From the NCBI GenBank assembly GCA_041391925.1, contig JAWKNA010000010.1, forward strand, positions 62,001-126,000: DNA of 64,000 nt, read 5' to 3'. This stretch comes from JBPOFM01 sp041391925. Its GTDB lineage: Bacteria; Bacteroidota; Bacteroidia; Flavobacteriales; Flavobacteriaceae. This document shows, piece by piece, positions 42,886 to 51,524 of the stretch (position 1 is its first letter; each line of letters opens with the position of its first letter). Below the pieces are notes generated by a model. The model ran no database searches. It was not told where the DNA came from and was given only the letters and a program-made list of their open reading frames with translations. The position numbers were made by a program, and so were the translations under genes.

Positions 42886-43764
42886 ATGGTTTATTGGCTA
42901 TCCACCTTAGTAACGATTGCAATCATTTACATTGCAATCAGTATTGCCTTGTATTATTTGCAGGATTATATGTTGTTCAAACCTGAAAAGCTTCCAAAAG
43001 ATTTTCAGTTTGCCTATGAACATCAAGAATTTGAGGAGCATAATCTCGAAACAAGAGATGGTGCAGTAATCAATGGAATTCGCTTTTTTCCGAATGGAGA
43101 GTCAAAAGGGGTCGTTTTGTATCTAAAAGGCAACTCGAAAAGCATCAAGGGTTGGGGAAAATTTGCAGTAGATTTTACACGCCATGGTTATAATGTTTTG
43201 ATGGTGGATTACAGAGGCTTTGGAAAAAGTACCGGAAGGCGCTCGCAAAAAGCCATTAAGCGCGATTTGCAGGAAGTTTACAATAAGATGAAAGAACTGA
43301 CTAAGGAAGACAGAATTATTCTGTACGGTCGTTCCTTGGGTTCTGGTTTTGCGGCAAAATTAGCCTCGACCAACAATCCCAAAATGCTTATCCTGGATGC
43401 GCCCTATTACAGTTTGACCAAAGTAACCAAACGCTATGCGCCATTCATGCCATTATCGCTATTGTTAAAATATCCATTGCCAACCTATAAATGGCTAAAA
43501 TATGTACAATGCCCAATCCATATTATCCATGGCACCAACGATAAATTGATTCCTTATAATTCCAGTGTCAGATTATCAAAAATTAATCCGAAACGTACCA
43601 AATTGCACACAGTGATTGGCGGAGGACACAAGAATTTGAACAATTTTGAATCGTATCATCACATGTTGGATGACATCCTCAATTCAAAACCACAACCCAT
43701 TGATTTAACAACCACAAGCATCCATGTCCAACACAGTACAAAACAAACGCATCCTAAAACTTAA
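42886..43764 (+). CDS. Membrane-anchored alpha/beta hydrolase (copy 1)
   Basis: A 292-residue serine hydrolase of the ABHD13/Bem46-like type. An N-terminal membrane helix (about 5-25) anchors it. Seen: nucleophile elbow GRSLGSG near 148-154, VDYRGFGKSTG, the acid in HGTNDKLIP and the base in GGGHKNLNNF. The oxyanion-region HGN of relatives is KGN here (YLKGNSKS). The last 13 codons overlap the next gene's start by 41 nt. The partner at 43724 shares its whole layout, so this is a tandem duplication. Substrate unknown; a lipid or peptide ester at the inner membrane is likely. Confidence 0.85.
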   Translation: MVYWLSTLVTIAIIYIAISIALYYLQDYMLFKPEKLPKDFQFAYEHQEFEEHNLETRDGAVINGIRFFPNGESKGVVLYLKGNSKSIKGWGKFAVDFTRHGYNVLMVDYRGFGKSTGRRSQKAIKRDLQEVYNKMKELTKEDRIILYGRSLGSGFAAKLASTNNPKMLILDAPYYSLTKVTKRYAPFMPLSLLLKYPLPTYKWLKYVQCPIHIIHGTNDKLIPYNSSVRLSKINPKRTKLHTVIGGGHKNLNNFESYHHMLDDILNSKPQPIDLTTTSIHVQHSTKQTHPKT

Positions 43765-44548
43765 AAAAACAATTTTTATCCTTCTAGGTCTTTATGTCAT
43801 GATTGGTGCCTCTCTTTATTTTATTCAAGAAAAACTGTTGTTTCATCCATCGGTTTTGCCCACAGATTATACCTATCAGTTTTCGGAACCGTTTGAAGAG
43901 TTTTTTTTAAAAGCTGATGATGGTGCCGTTATCAATGCGATTCATTTTAAGATTGAAAACCCAAAGGGAGTCATTCTCTATTTTCACGGAAATGCAGGTG
44001 ACTTGTCTCGATGGGGAACTATTGCGGAATTTTTTGTAAAGCAACAGTTTGATGTGTTTATCATGGATTATCGAACTTATGGGAAAAGTACTGGAGTTTT
44101 GAGCGAAGAAGCTCTATATAAAGATGCCCAAATGTGCTATGACCATCTTTTAAAATACTATAATGCTGCCACTATTACCATGTATGGACGCTCTCTTGGG
44201 ACAGGAATTGCAACTTATCTTGCCTCAAAAAACAAAGCAAAACAATTGATTTTGGAAACGCCTTACTATAGCATGATTGATATGGCACACTATCGATTTC
44301 CCATATTTCCAGTCAAATACTTGTTGAAGTATAAATTGCCAACGCATGAATTTATTATGGATGTTCAATGTCCAATCACTATTTTTCACGGAACAGATGA
44401 TAGCGTGGTTCCTTTTGATTCCGGTAAGAAATTATTTGACAGTCTGTCAAATCATCGAGCAAAATTTATTCAAATTGATGGAGGCCATCATAACGATTTG
44501 ATGGAGTATGAAAGTTACCATAAGGCTCTCAAGCCCCTCTTGTATTAA
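43724..44548 (+). CDS. Membrane-anchored alpha/beta hydrolase (copy 2)
   Basis: A 274-residue paralogue of the preceding gene: membrane helix at about 16-34, FHGNAGDLSRWG with the normal oxyanion histidine, MDYRTYGKSTG, nucleophile GRSLGTG near 155, acid HGTDDSVVPF and base GGHHNDL. The ATG lies 41 nt inside copy 1, suggesting that copy 1 gained a C-terminal tail or that the two are translationally coupled. Both copies keep the triad, so both may be active. Function is not known beyond a serine hydrolase facing the cytoplasm or periplasm. Confidence 0.87.
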   Translation: MSNTVQNKRILKLKKTIFILLGLYVMIGASLYFIQEKLLFHPSVLPTDYTYQFSEPFEEFFLKADDGAVINAIHFKIENPKGVILYFHGNAGDLSRWGTIAEFFVKQQFDVFIMDYRTYGKSTGVLSEEALYKDAQMCYDHLLKYYNAATITMYGRSLGTGIATYLASKNKAKQLILETPYYSMIDMAHYRFPIFPVKYLLKYKLPTHEFIMDVQCPITIFHGTDDSVVPFDSGKKLFDSLSNHRAKFIQIDGGHHNDLMEYESYHKALKPLLY

Positions 44549-44581
44549 GAAATTCAGCCTGACTTATTTTGAAATTATGCG

Positions 44582-44610
44582 TTCACTCACTGATAATGTG
44601 TATTCACTCA
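44582..44610. promoter_or_regulatory. Pair of TTCACTCA direct repeats, 21 bp apart
   Basis: TTCACTCA at 44582-44589 and 44603-44610, exactly 21 bp (two helical turns) apart, in the gap upstream of the gene at 44671. This spacing suits a dimeric regulator binding one face of the helix, such as a LytTR-type protein. Confidence 0.45.
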
Positions 44611-44670
44611 TTTAACATTTCTATTGCTTTCTAATCCTAATACTTTTATTTAAATCAAAATGATAAGGAT

Positions 44671-45975
44671 ATGAAAACAAAAACAAAAATTTTAATTTCG
44701 ACAACGGCTATTTTATTGGTATCTGTTTTGGCACTTTATCAAAATAAGAGTGTGAAAAAAGAACCCTTAACAGCTAAAAATGAAAAAGGTTGTGTCTTCA
44801 TGACCACCTTCAGTGAAGAACCGTCAAAAGGTTACGCTAAATTTAAAATAGAAGGCAACATTCAGCCAGTCATTAATCATGGCTTGGTTTGGTTGTCGAA
44901 AGCACAGCTTAAAAATGGTGGCTATGGGTCAGGAAGCTATAGTAACCAAGGTGAAATGAATCCACATGCCGTGAATGCAGACCCTGCCACAACCTCTATG
45001 GTGGCAATGGCTATTTTGAGGAGCGGCAGTAGCTTAACAGCAGGCATCTATAAAGAGCAACTTCAAAAGGCATTGGAGTTTTTGTTACATCAGGTGGAAG
45101 GTGTTTCAAAAGATGACCTCTATATTACTTCAGAAACTGGGACGCAAATACAAACGAAACTAGGCGCTAACATCGATGCAGTTTTGACCGCTCAATTTTT
45201 TTCAAATATATTAAAAGAACCATTGGATGAGCGAACCAAAAAACGAGTCGAAAAATGTTTGGATGTGTGCGTGGATAAAATTCAACGTGCAACTGATACC
45301 GATGGGAAAATGAAAGGTGCTGGTTGGGCTGGCGTTCTACAATCTGGTTTGGCAACAAGCGCTTTGGAATCTGCAAAATCTGTTGGTGCGACATTGGATG
45401 AAGTAGTAATAACAAGCCAAAAAAATTACCTAAAAGGCAACTATGATGAAAAGTCTGCATCTGTAAAAACCACCGATGGCGCTGGTGTCATTTTGTATTC
45501 AGTGAGTAATTCTGCGAGAGGTTCTGCTAAAGATGCCAGAAGAGCCAAAGAATTGATTTCCAAGGCGAAAAAAGAAGGCAAGCTTAAAGAAGATGATAAA
45601 GTTACCGTTGAAAATTTACTGAACATAGGAGTTTCTGAAGGCGAAGCTATTGCCTACACTTCATCATACAATGTGTATAATGCCTCCAAACAACAAGCCC
45701 AGAAAAATGACGTCATGCAAGGTTTTGGTAATAATGGTGGCGAGGAATTTTTGAGCTTTCTACAGACAGGTGAATCCATGGTGGTCAATGATGATAATGA
45801 TTGGAAAACTTGGTATGACAATATTTCAGGACGTTTAATGAAAATACAAAATGAAGATGGAAGTTGGAACGGACACCATTGCATTACAAGTCCAGTTTTT
45901 TGTACTGCCACAAGTCTTTTGATTTTGTCCATAGAAAATGATATTGACAATTTAAAACAAACTGGTGAGCATTAA
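44671..45975 (+). CDS. Secreted prenyltransferase/squalene-oxidase-repeat protein
   Basis: A 434-residue protein with an N-terminal membrane or signal helix (ILISTTAILLVSVLALYQ). It has repeats of the alpha-toroid type: INHGLVWLSKAQLKNGGYGSG near 70-90, ATTSMVAMAILRSGSSL near 110, and a C-terminal LMKIQNEDGSWNGHHCITSPVFCTATSLLILS. These resemble prenyltransferase/squalene cyclase repeats, but no catalytic motif of those enzymes was recognised, so the fold is called rather than the activity. A long charged insert lies between. It is followed by a bidirectional terminator. Confidence 0.75.
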   Translation: MKTKTKILISTTAILLVSVLALYQNKSVKKEPLTAKNEKGCVFMTTFSEEPSKGYAKFKIEGNIQPVINHGLVWLSKAQLKNGGYGSGSYSNQGEMNPHAVNADPATTSMVAMAILRSGSSLTAGIYKEQLQKALEFLLHQVEGVSKDDLYITSETGTQIQTKLGANIDAVLTAQFFSNILKEPLDERTKKRVEKCLDVCVDKIQRATDTDGKMKGAGWAGVLQSGLATSALESAKSVGATLDEVVITSQKNYLKGNYDEKSASVKTTDGAGVILYSVSNSARGSAKDARRAKELISKAKKEGKLKEDDKVTVENLLNIGVSEGEAIAYTSSYNVYNASKQQAQKNDVMQGFGNNGGEEFLSFLQTGESMVVNDDNDWKTWYDNISGRLMKIQNEDGSWNGHHCITSPVFCTATSLLILSIENDIDNLKQTGEH

Positions 45976-45991
45976 GATTTCAACAGATATC

Positions 45992-46025
45992 AAAAAAGGC
46001 TTCAAGATAATTTGAAGCCTTTTTT
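45992..46025. terminator. Bidirectional terminator between convergent genes
   Basis: AAGGCTTCAA, 6-nt loop, TTGAAGCCTT, with A and T tracts on both sides, between the repeat-protein gene (plus) and the zinc protease gene (minus). Confidence 0.88.
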
Positions 46026-46051
46026 GATTTGTAATAAATCTTTGTTGTTTT

Positions 46052-48556
46052 CTATCCCTTCGGATTCAAAATCATGTCAATGCGTTCTAAGGCATCTTGC
46101 AAATGAATTCTGCTCATGGCATCGCTTGTACGGCTCAAACCTGAGCGGATGGCGCTTTCGAGAGTTTTTAATTCTGCTCTAGTGACCGCTCGAATATCGG
46201 ATTGATTGACATCTACATTAGTTCTAGATACGAAGCGCCTGAACTGTGCAGGAACAGGTTCTTGCTCCTTGGTCATCAAATATTCCATTCTTTCAATGAA
46301 AGCACGTTGTAAATTCCTTCTGTAAGGATCGATGGCTTTTCCACTGCTCAACTCACTAAAAATGCCTTTGCGTAAATCTTGCATCATATTCAGCAAGCTA
46401 TAAGCATCTTTCCCATTGATGGTTTCGTTCTCGCTCATACGAGCCATGCTTCCAAAATCAAGTAGACTGTTTAAGATTCTAGTTTGCATATTTCTGATAC
46501 GTTCGATGTTTCCGGCATTTTCAATCTTGTTAAAAATGTTGTTGTTTATCATCCATTCCGGTGTTTCGAAGAGTTGCTTTTGCAAGAAATCCATAGCCGC
46601 TTTTTGTTTGGCTTTGTCTACATGTGTATAAACGGCACCATCTTGGTCATACGTTTTATAGTATTCATAAACACCTCCAATATTAGCTGCCACATGACCC
46701 ATATATCGATTGAATTGGCTTAATAATTGGCCATACATAGTTTCCAAATCATCATAATCCTTACCATCTTCCGCGGTCCATTTGATGAGGTTTGGCATGA
46801 TGCGTTTCATGTTGGCGATACCATATAGACTCGCTTTTACAGCATCATCACCTAAATCTTCCGTTTGGCTACTTGGATCAATCACACCTCCACTTTGTTG
46901 TCTTCCAAAGCGATACATTGGGTCATCGGCATGTTTTAAAATCCAGCTGTCCAATGTTTTCTTTTCATCATCGGCAGTTTTGGCGTCCAGTATGGGTCTG
47001 TAACCCCAAGAAATTGCATATTTATCATAGATGCCAATATTTGGCATCAAGGCAACCCCTTTGTCTTCTGGTTGTGCCACGTAGTTGAAACGTGCATAAT
47101 CCATGATAGATGGCGCTGTTCCATATTTTTGGGTAAAGGATGCGCTGCGCAAACTGTCCACAGGGTAGGCGACACTACTTCCCATATTGTGTGGTAATCC
47201 AAGGGTATGCCCAACTTCATGTGAGGATACAAAACGAATCAAACGCCCCATAATTTCATCCTTAAATTTCACACCTTGTGCATCCCGATTGATTGCTGCA
47301 GTCTGTACAAAAAACCAATTACGAAGCAATGACATGACATTGTGATACCAGTTAATATCGCTTTCTAATATCTCACCACTTCGTGGATCACTGACGTGTG
47401 GACCATTGGCATTTGGAATGGGCGAAGCCAAATAGCGCACTACAGAAAACCTAATATCTTCAGGACTCCAATCTGGGTCTTCTTCCACTGTAGGTGGGTC
47501 TTTGGCTATTATGGCATTTTTAAAACCAGCGGCTTCAAAAGCTACTTGCCAGTCTTCGATACCTTCTTTGATGTATTTTCTCCATTTTTCAGGTGTAGCT
47601 CTATCGATATAATATACAATTTGTTTTTTTGGCTCTACCAATTCGCCACGTTTGAATTTTTCTACATCTTCAGGTTTCACTTCCAAACGCCATCTATCCA
47701 AATATCTGACTGTTTTACTTTCTTGTGCGTCCAATCCGTAATCAGTTTGTCCGCTTGTAAACCAACCAACTCGCTGATCGTACATTCTCCGCTTCATTGG
47801 TACTTTTGGTAACAATACCATGGAGTTGTTCATTTCAAGAGTAATGGTTCCAGTTTCTGAATTGGATGGAGGTTCCCCTGCATTATAGGTTTTTACATGG
47901 CGGGATTCAATATTCAACGGATAGCTTTTGATGCTTTCTATATAGGATAAATCGGTTTCCAGTCGAGAAACTTTGTATTCTTTTCTATCTCTTTCTGGGA
48001 ATCCAAGAGGTTTTACATCTTTTGAAAACAAGTCCGTAACCTCAATAACTGTGTTTAAAGAATCTTTGCTAAATGCCTTAATGGGGAAAGTAAACAAAAT
48101 AGGTTCTAAATTGGAGTTGACCACGGCTTCATGTATGGGCAACGAATCGGCAGCCACGACATTATGGGAAACCACTCTCAACAATACTTTTTTGTCCCTT
48201 TTCTGCCAACGCAATACTTGTTCATTTTGTTTGCCACCTCCAAAGCCAATGCCACTCGCAGTTTTCGCAATACGAGTTACCATTAGCATTTCACGTTCAA
48301 ACAAGGAGTCTGGGATTTCATAAAAATAACTGTCGTCTATTTTATGCACTTTAAAAAGGCCTTCATCGGTCTTTGCCTCCTTAGTGATGACTTTATCATA
48401 GGGCTGAATGTCGTCTTTTCCTGGTTTTTTAGTAGGCTTTGCTTCAGCACTAGAATCGGCATCAGCTTTAGTTTTTCCTGCTTTTTTTGCTGTAGAACAT
48501 GACATTACTACTAATATCGACATCAAAAAGCAGAGTTTTAAGGTAAGTTGTCTCAA
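46052..48556 (-). CDS. Large zinc-dependent metalloprotease lipoprotein (DUF5117/DUF4953)
   Basis: An 834-residue lipoprotein: lipobox LVVMSC near Cys20, a charged linker, a DUF5117 region (about 100-290), and a DUF4953-type metalloprotease domain with the extended zinc site HEVGHTLGLPHNMGSS near 445, the metzincin layout HExxHxxGxxH. The downstream SIMDYARFNY supplies a Met-turn-like segment. Such proteins are common in Bacteroidota and are thought to be secreted or surface proteases. An inverted repeat lies in its upstream region. Substrate unknown. Confidence 0.9.
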   Translation of the reverse strand: MRQLTLKLCFLMSILVVMSCSTAKKAGKTKADADSSAEAKPTKKPGKDDIQPYDKVITKEAKTDEGLFKVHKIDDSYFYEIPDSLFEREMLMVTRIAKTASGIGFGGGKQNEQVLRWQKRDKKVLLRVVSHNVVAADSLPIHEAVVNSNLEPILFTFPIKAFSKDSLNTVIEVTDLFSKDVKPLGFPERDRKEYKVSRLETDLSYIESIKSYPLNIESRHVKTYNAGEPPSNSETGTITLEMNNSMVLLPKVPMKRRMYDQRVGWFTSGQTDYGLDAQESKTVRYLDRWRLEVKPEDVEKFKRGELVEPKKQIVYYIDRATPEKWRKYIKEGIEDWQVAFEAAGFKNAIIAKDPPTVEEDPDWSPEDIRFSVVRYLASPIPNANGPHVSDPRSGEILESDINWYHNVMSLLRNWFFVQTAAINRDAQGVKFKDEIMGRLIRFVSSHEVGHTLGLPHNMGSSVAYPVDSLRSASFTQKYGTAPSIMDYARFNYVAQPEDKGVALMPNIGIYDKYAISWGYRPILDAKTADDEKKTLDSWILKHADDPMYRFGRQQSGGVIDPSSQTEDLGDDAVKASLYGIANMKRIMPNLIKWTAEDGKDYDDLETMYGQLLSQFNRYMGHVAANIGGVYEYYKTYDQDGAVYTHVDKAKQKAAMDFLQKQLFETPEWMINNNIFNKIENAGNIERIRNMQTRILNSLLDFGSMARMSENETINGKDAYSLLNMMQDLRKGIFSELSSGKAIDPYRRNLQRAFIERMEYLMTKEQEPVPAQFRRFVSRTNVDVNQSDIRAVTRAELKTLESAIRSGLSRTSDAMSRIHLQDALERIDMILNPKG

Positions 48557-48588
48557 AATAATCAGTTTTAAATTAAAGATGTAAAATA

Positions 48589-48618
48589 GGTAATCTTTAA
48601 ATGAGATTGTAGATTACC
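48589..48618. promoter_or_regulatory. Inverted repeat upstream of the zinc protease gene
   Basis: GGTAATCT (48589-48596) and AGATTACC (48611-48618), perfect 8-bp arms around a 14-nt spacer, about 33-62 nt upstream of the protease ATG. There is no T-tract, so an operator is more likely than a terminator. Confidence 0.4.
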
Positions 48619-48660
48619 ATTTAATTTAAGTTTTTTTTAACAAAATTTTATCTGTGTATA

Positions 48661-48691
48661 AAAAAAAAGACTGCTTTAGGCAGTCTTTTTT
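48661..48691 (-). terminator. Terminator of the di-CxxCH lipoprotein gene
   Basis: AAAAAGACTGC, 5-nt loop, GCAGTCTTTTT. It lies 16 nt downstream of the minus-strand stop at 48708. Confidence 0.85.
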
Positions 48692-48707
48692 CTAGTATGG
48701 TTGGTTA

Positions 48708-49955
48708 CTACAAAGTATCTAAATATGCTTGAATCAATGCCACACCTTCAGTATGAATCATGGTTGTGCCAATATATGGCATACTGAAGCCAGGGTTATA
48801 GGTATTGATTCTTGAAGAAATACTGTTCTTTCTTTGAACAATTTTAGAATCGCTCAAAGAGGTTTCGAAGCTTAGCCGCAATACCGATTGCATTTCACAA
48901 AATCCTCCAGCGGAATGACAATGCGCACACTGTATATCAAAATAGGCTCTTGCTCGTTCCTCTAAACTGGCTGAAGTGTCTTCCCAGTTTGGAAGTACTG
49001 CTATGTCATTGGGATTTGAAAGGCCAGACAATAATTGCCGATCTGTTAATTGCTGCAATTGATTGATACCATTAATTTCAAAGTTCAAGTTTCTTAATTT
49101 TGGACCAATAGGTGTTAGGGCGTCGTTGGTTTGGTGACACGTAAAGCAATCAGTATTGGATGGGATTTTGTAATTGACATTATTGGTGTCTCCATCGGAA
49201 TCAATCCAAGTTATTGGAACGGTCCCTCCAACTGCATCTAAGGTTGCTTCTGTCTGAGATTCGTTCCAAATATAATCGCCTGTTTGCCAAACGCCATTGG
49301 TCTTGATGAGAACACGGGTTTCAATAATTTTTTTACCTAGCGATGGTTCTCTCTCGTCAAGGTTGTAATAAAAGGTTTTTGCTATAACAGTATGTTCGGG
49401 AAAATCTGGTAAACCATCGCCAACATTCGTCATTGCAGTTCCTAGAGGTAAAGCTACCAAACGTTGTTTGTGTGCGTAATCTGTAAATAATCTGGTATTT
49501 AAATCGTATTCAAAAGCGTAAGGACTAGGTGATAAGTTGCTCAAATTTCCTCGAAATATTCGCATTTCCGAAAGATTTTCTCTAAATTCTGTGACCACAG
49601 GTGCAGCCAATGTTGTATATCTTCTAATGGAACTAAAACGACTTGTATTATTGGCCGAAAAAACTGATTGTACGTAAAAATCATAAGCTGTTTCCGGCAA
49701 AAGGTTATTTAAACGAATTGATGGTGTCGATGTGGTTATTGACACTCCTTCGCCCAAATGAAATCCTGACAATCCATATTCGATTTTATAGGATGGTGCT
49801 TGCATGTCATCCCATCGCAAAAGAACATTAGTTTCATCCAAAATTTGAACAGATAGGTTTTGGGGAGCCTCATTTTGGGGAATGAGCGTGTCATCCTCTT
49901 TTTGACAAGAAATGAACAGCAATATTAATGCTGCCAATAGATTAAATTTTTTCAT
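48708..49955 (-). CDS. Lipoprotein with fibronectin III and two CxxCH motifs (SO2930-like)
   Basis: A 415-residue lipoprotein: lipobox LLFISC (Cys17), a fibronectin type III domain at about 35-115 (LLPETAYDFYVQSVFSA), then a family region with FPEHTVIAKTFYYNLDER. Two haem c-type motifs occur: CFTCH near 268 and CAHCH near 343. This matches the SO2930/HNE_0200 group of outer-surface proteins. If haem is attached, it is a dihaem electron carrier in the periplasm or at the surface. Redox partners are not visible in the window. It has its own terminator at 48661-48691. Confidence 0.82.
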   Translation of the reverse strand: MKKFNLLAALILLFISCQKEDDTLIPQNEAPQNLSVQILDETNVLLRWDDMQAPSYKIEYGLSGFHLGEGVSITTSTPSIRLNNLLPETAYDFYVQSVFSANNTSRFSSIRRYTTLAAPVVTEFRENLSEMRIFRGNLSNLSPSPYAFEYDLNTRLFTDYAHKQRLVALPLGTAMTNVGDGLPDFPEHTVIAKTFYYNLDEREPSLGKKIIETRVLIKTNGVWQTGDYIWNESQTEATLDAVGGTVPITWIDSDGDTNNVNYKIPSNTDCFTCHQTNDALTPIGPKLRNLNFEINGINQLQQLTDRQLLSGLSNPNDIAVLPNWEDTSASLEERARAYFDIQCAHCHSAGGFCEMQSVLRLSFETSLSDSKIVQRKNSISSRINTYNPGFSMPYIGTTMIHTEGVALIQAYLDTL

Positions 49956-50052
49956 TTGGGCGTATTATTTCCTGATTAATAGCAGGCCGTGAAAATACTA
50001 AAAAAGTTGAAACATTGAATAAATAATTCGATTATTGAATAAAAAATTCTGT

Positions 50053-50544
50053 TTAAGTTGCTTGAAATGAATTTTGTAGCTCAACAATCTGTATGTGATA
50101 ATCATATTGCAAATCTTCATGAAATGTGGCACTGATTTTTTTGATGTATTCCAGTTGCCTATGATATATATTCATCAAGGTTACATTATTCTTAATGGAA
50201 GGTTTAAAATCTTTAAGTTTATAACAAAAATAGAGCAAGAGTTCCACTTCGGTTTCTTTTTTTAATGAATAGCGACTAAATTTCTTGATAAGACGCAGAA
50301 TTTTTCGGACGCTTTTTTTAATGTAGTGAAAGCTATCAGTGTTGACATTATCAAATTGGTCGTCAATTTCGGCTTTGACACTCTCAATATAACCACTTTC
50401 ATTTGAAGAATCAAAAAGCAAATAAGTAAGCAATTCCTTGTTTTCTTTTTTGAATTTGGACAAACGTAAACATAGTTCTATAAGCTCGTCATTGCTACAA
50501 TGTACCAATTCTTTTTTGAGATGATTGACAGTCACTGCTTTCAT
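50053..50544 (-). CDS. Helical protein of unknown function
   Basis: From ATG 50544 (MKAVTVNHLKKELVHC) this is a 163-residue soluble, mainly helical protein. The longer frame to 50619 adds 25 hydrophobic residues that overlap the terminator at 50585-50623, so the shorter start is preferred. Seen: ELIELCLRLSKFKKENKELLTYLLFDSSNESGY near the start, then lysine-rich helices. No catalytic motif. I do not recognise the family. It is flanked by the terminator on one side and by the di-CxxCH gene on the other. Confidence 0.65.
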   Translation of the reverse strand: MKAVTVNHLKKELVHCSNDELIELCLRLSKFKKENKELLTYLLFDSSNESGYIESVKAEIDDQFDNVNTDSFHYIKKSVRKILRLIKKFSRYSLKKETEVELLLYFCYKLKDFKPSIKNNVTLMNIYHRQLEYIKKISATFHEDLQYDYHIQIVELQNSFQAT

Positions 50545-50584
50545 GGCTCTAAAATAAAATTTTTTGAGAAACAAAGCAGCCAAA

Positions 50585-50623
50585 AAAAATGATATTGGTT
50601 TAAAAAAAACCAACATCATTTTT
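50585..50623 (-). terminator. Terminator downstream of the secreted protein gene at 50645
   Basis: On the minus strand AAAAATGATGTTGGTTT pairs with AAACCAATATCATTTTT (one wobble) around a short A/T loop. It closes the 50645 gene. Confidence 0.8.
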
Positions 50624-50644
50624 ATCGTAAGAGAATTGTAAGGT

Positions 50645-51097
50645 TTATTGTTCTAGTGTTGTGACTTGGTCTTCTGTTTTGAACAATTCCATATCTTTTG
50701 CATAAAAGACATCAGACTCATAAAATTTAAGTGATGGTTTTACCAAATTGAAGTTTGGATTTCTTGGTGAAACACTTACATACCTAGCTTTATTCTGATT
50801 TAAGTTTGAAATTAAACCTTCAGAATTCTTATCGTTTGTTTGAGTGTCAAGAATAAGTAAATGGCCATCTAAAGACCATGTACCATCAGCTTTAACCGTT
50901 TTATCGGCAGTGGAATCCATAAAAAATCTTGTAGAAGAAAAAGTAAATTGACCATTGTCCTTTAGAACCAATGTATATGAAATCCCTTCACCGGAAGAAG
51001 CCACCCATTTGTTAGTGTATGTACCTTCTACAGTTTGTGAATTTACTGAACTAAACGATGATAAAATAAATACTAAAAAAAGTAAAATTGATTTCAT
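50645..51097 (-). CDS. Small secreted lipocalin-like protein of unknown function
   Basis: A 150-residue protein with a signal peptide (MKSILLFLVFILSSFSSVNSQ). The mature part begins VEGTYTNKW and alternates beta-strands (YTLVLKDNGQFTFSS, GTWSLDGHLLILDTQ), a pattern of small lipocalin-like or NlpE-like beta-barrels that read out a WSLDG-type turn. No cysteine or enzyme motif. Probably periplasmic. It stands alone, with a 427-nt empty region upstream. Confidence 0.65.
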   Translation of the reverse strand: MKSILLFLVFILSSFSSVNSQTVEGTYTNKWVASSGEGISYTLVLKDNGQFTFSSTRFFMDSTADKTVKADGTWSLDGHLLILDTQTNDKNSEGLISNLNQNKARYVSVSPRNPNFNLVKPSLKFYESDVFYAKDMELFKTEDQVTTLEQ

Positions 51098-51524
51098 GGC
51101 TGTGTTATTTAAGGTTATACCTAATTTTTACGAGAGCAAAAGTGAAGCCATTATTTATAAGACTACTAACTTCTACTATCTAAATCAAAAGTGATAATCA
51201 TATCAATATGTGTTAAAAGCTTTGTTTAAATAAAGCTGTAAATACTTAAACAAAAGTACAATGAGATTTGTCTATAATTTGACTCATTTCCTTTTAATAA
51301 GAACTCATATCATATATACGATAATTGGCTTAAGATGGTTTTAAAATAGTAAGGTTTTAAACTTAAAAAGAAGAGATATAAATTCAAGGTATTGACTAAC
51401 AGAAGGTTGTTTAAATAATTTAAGATAAATTTATGATTAGCCAGAAACACTATAGAAATTGGTTCTATTTTGAAGCCCATAATTTAAATATTGAACTTAT
51501 ATGAGCCCTTCAAAGCATTAATTT
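51098..51524. other. Gene-free AT-rich region, nothing supported
   Basis: This 427-nt gap between two minus-strand genes is very AT-rich. I found only short reading frames of under 30 codons that look random, no hairpin with a T-tract, and no complete promoter. It may carry the promoter of the 50645 gene and be a decayed remnant of a lost gene. Confidence 0.6.

Noticed and set aside
50014..50043. Two ATTGAATAAA copies 20 bp apart upstream of the di-CxxCH lipoprotein
   Set aside because: The 10-mer is AT-rich and simple, and no related site was seen elsewhere, so I do not claim an operator.
51260..51343. Short open frame in the 51098-51524 gap (about 27 codons)
   Set aside because: No signal peptide, motif or promoter supports it; it is within chance for AT-rich sequence.
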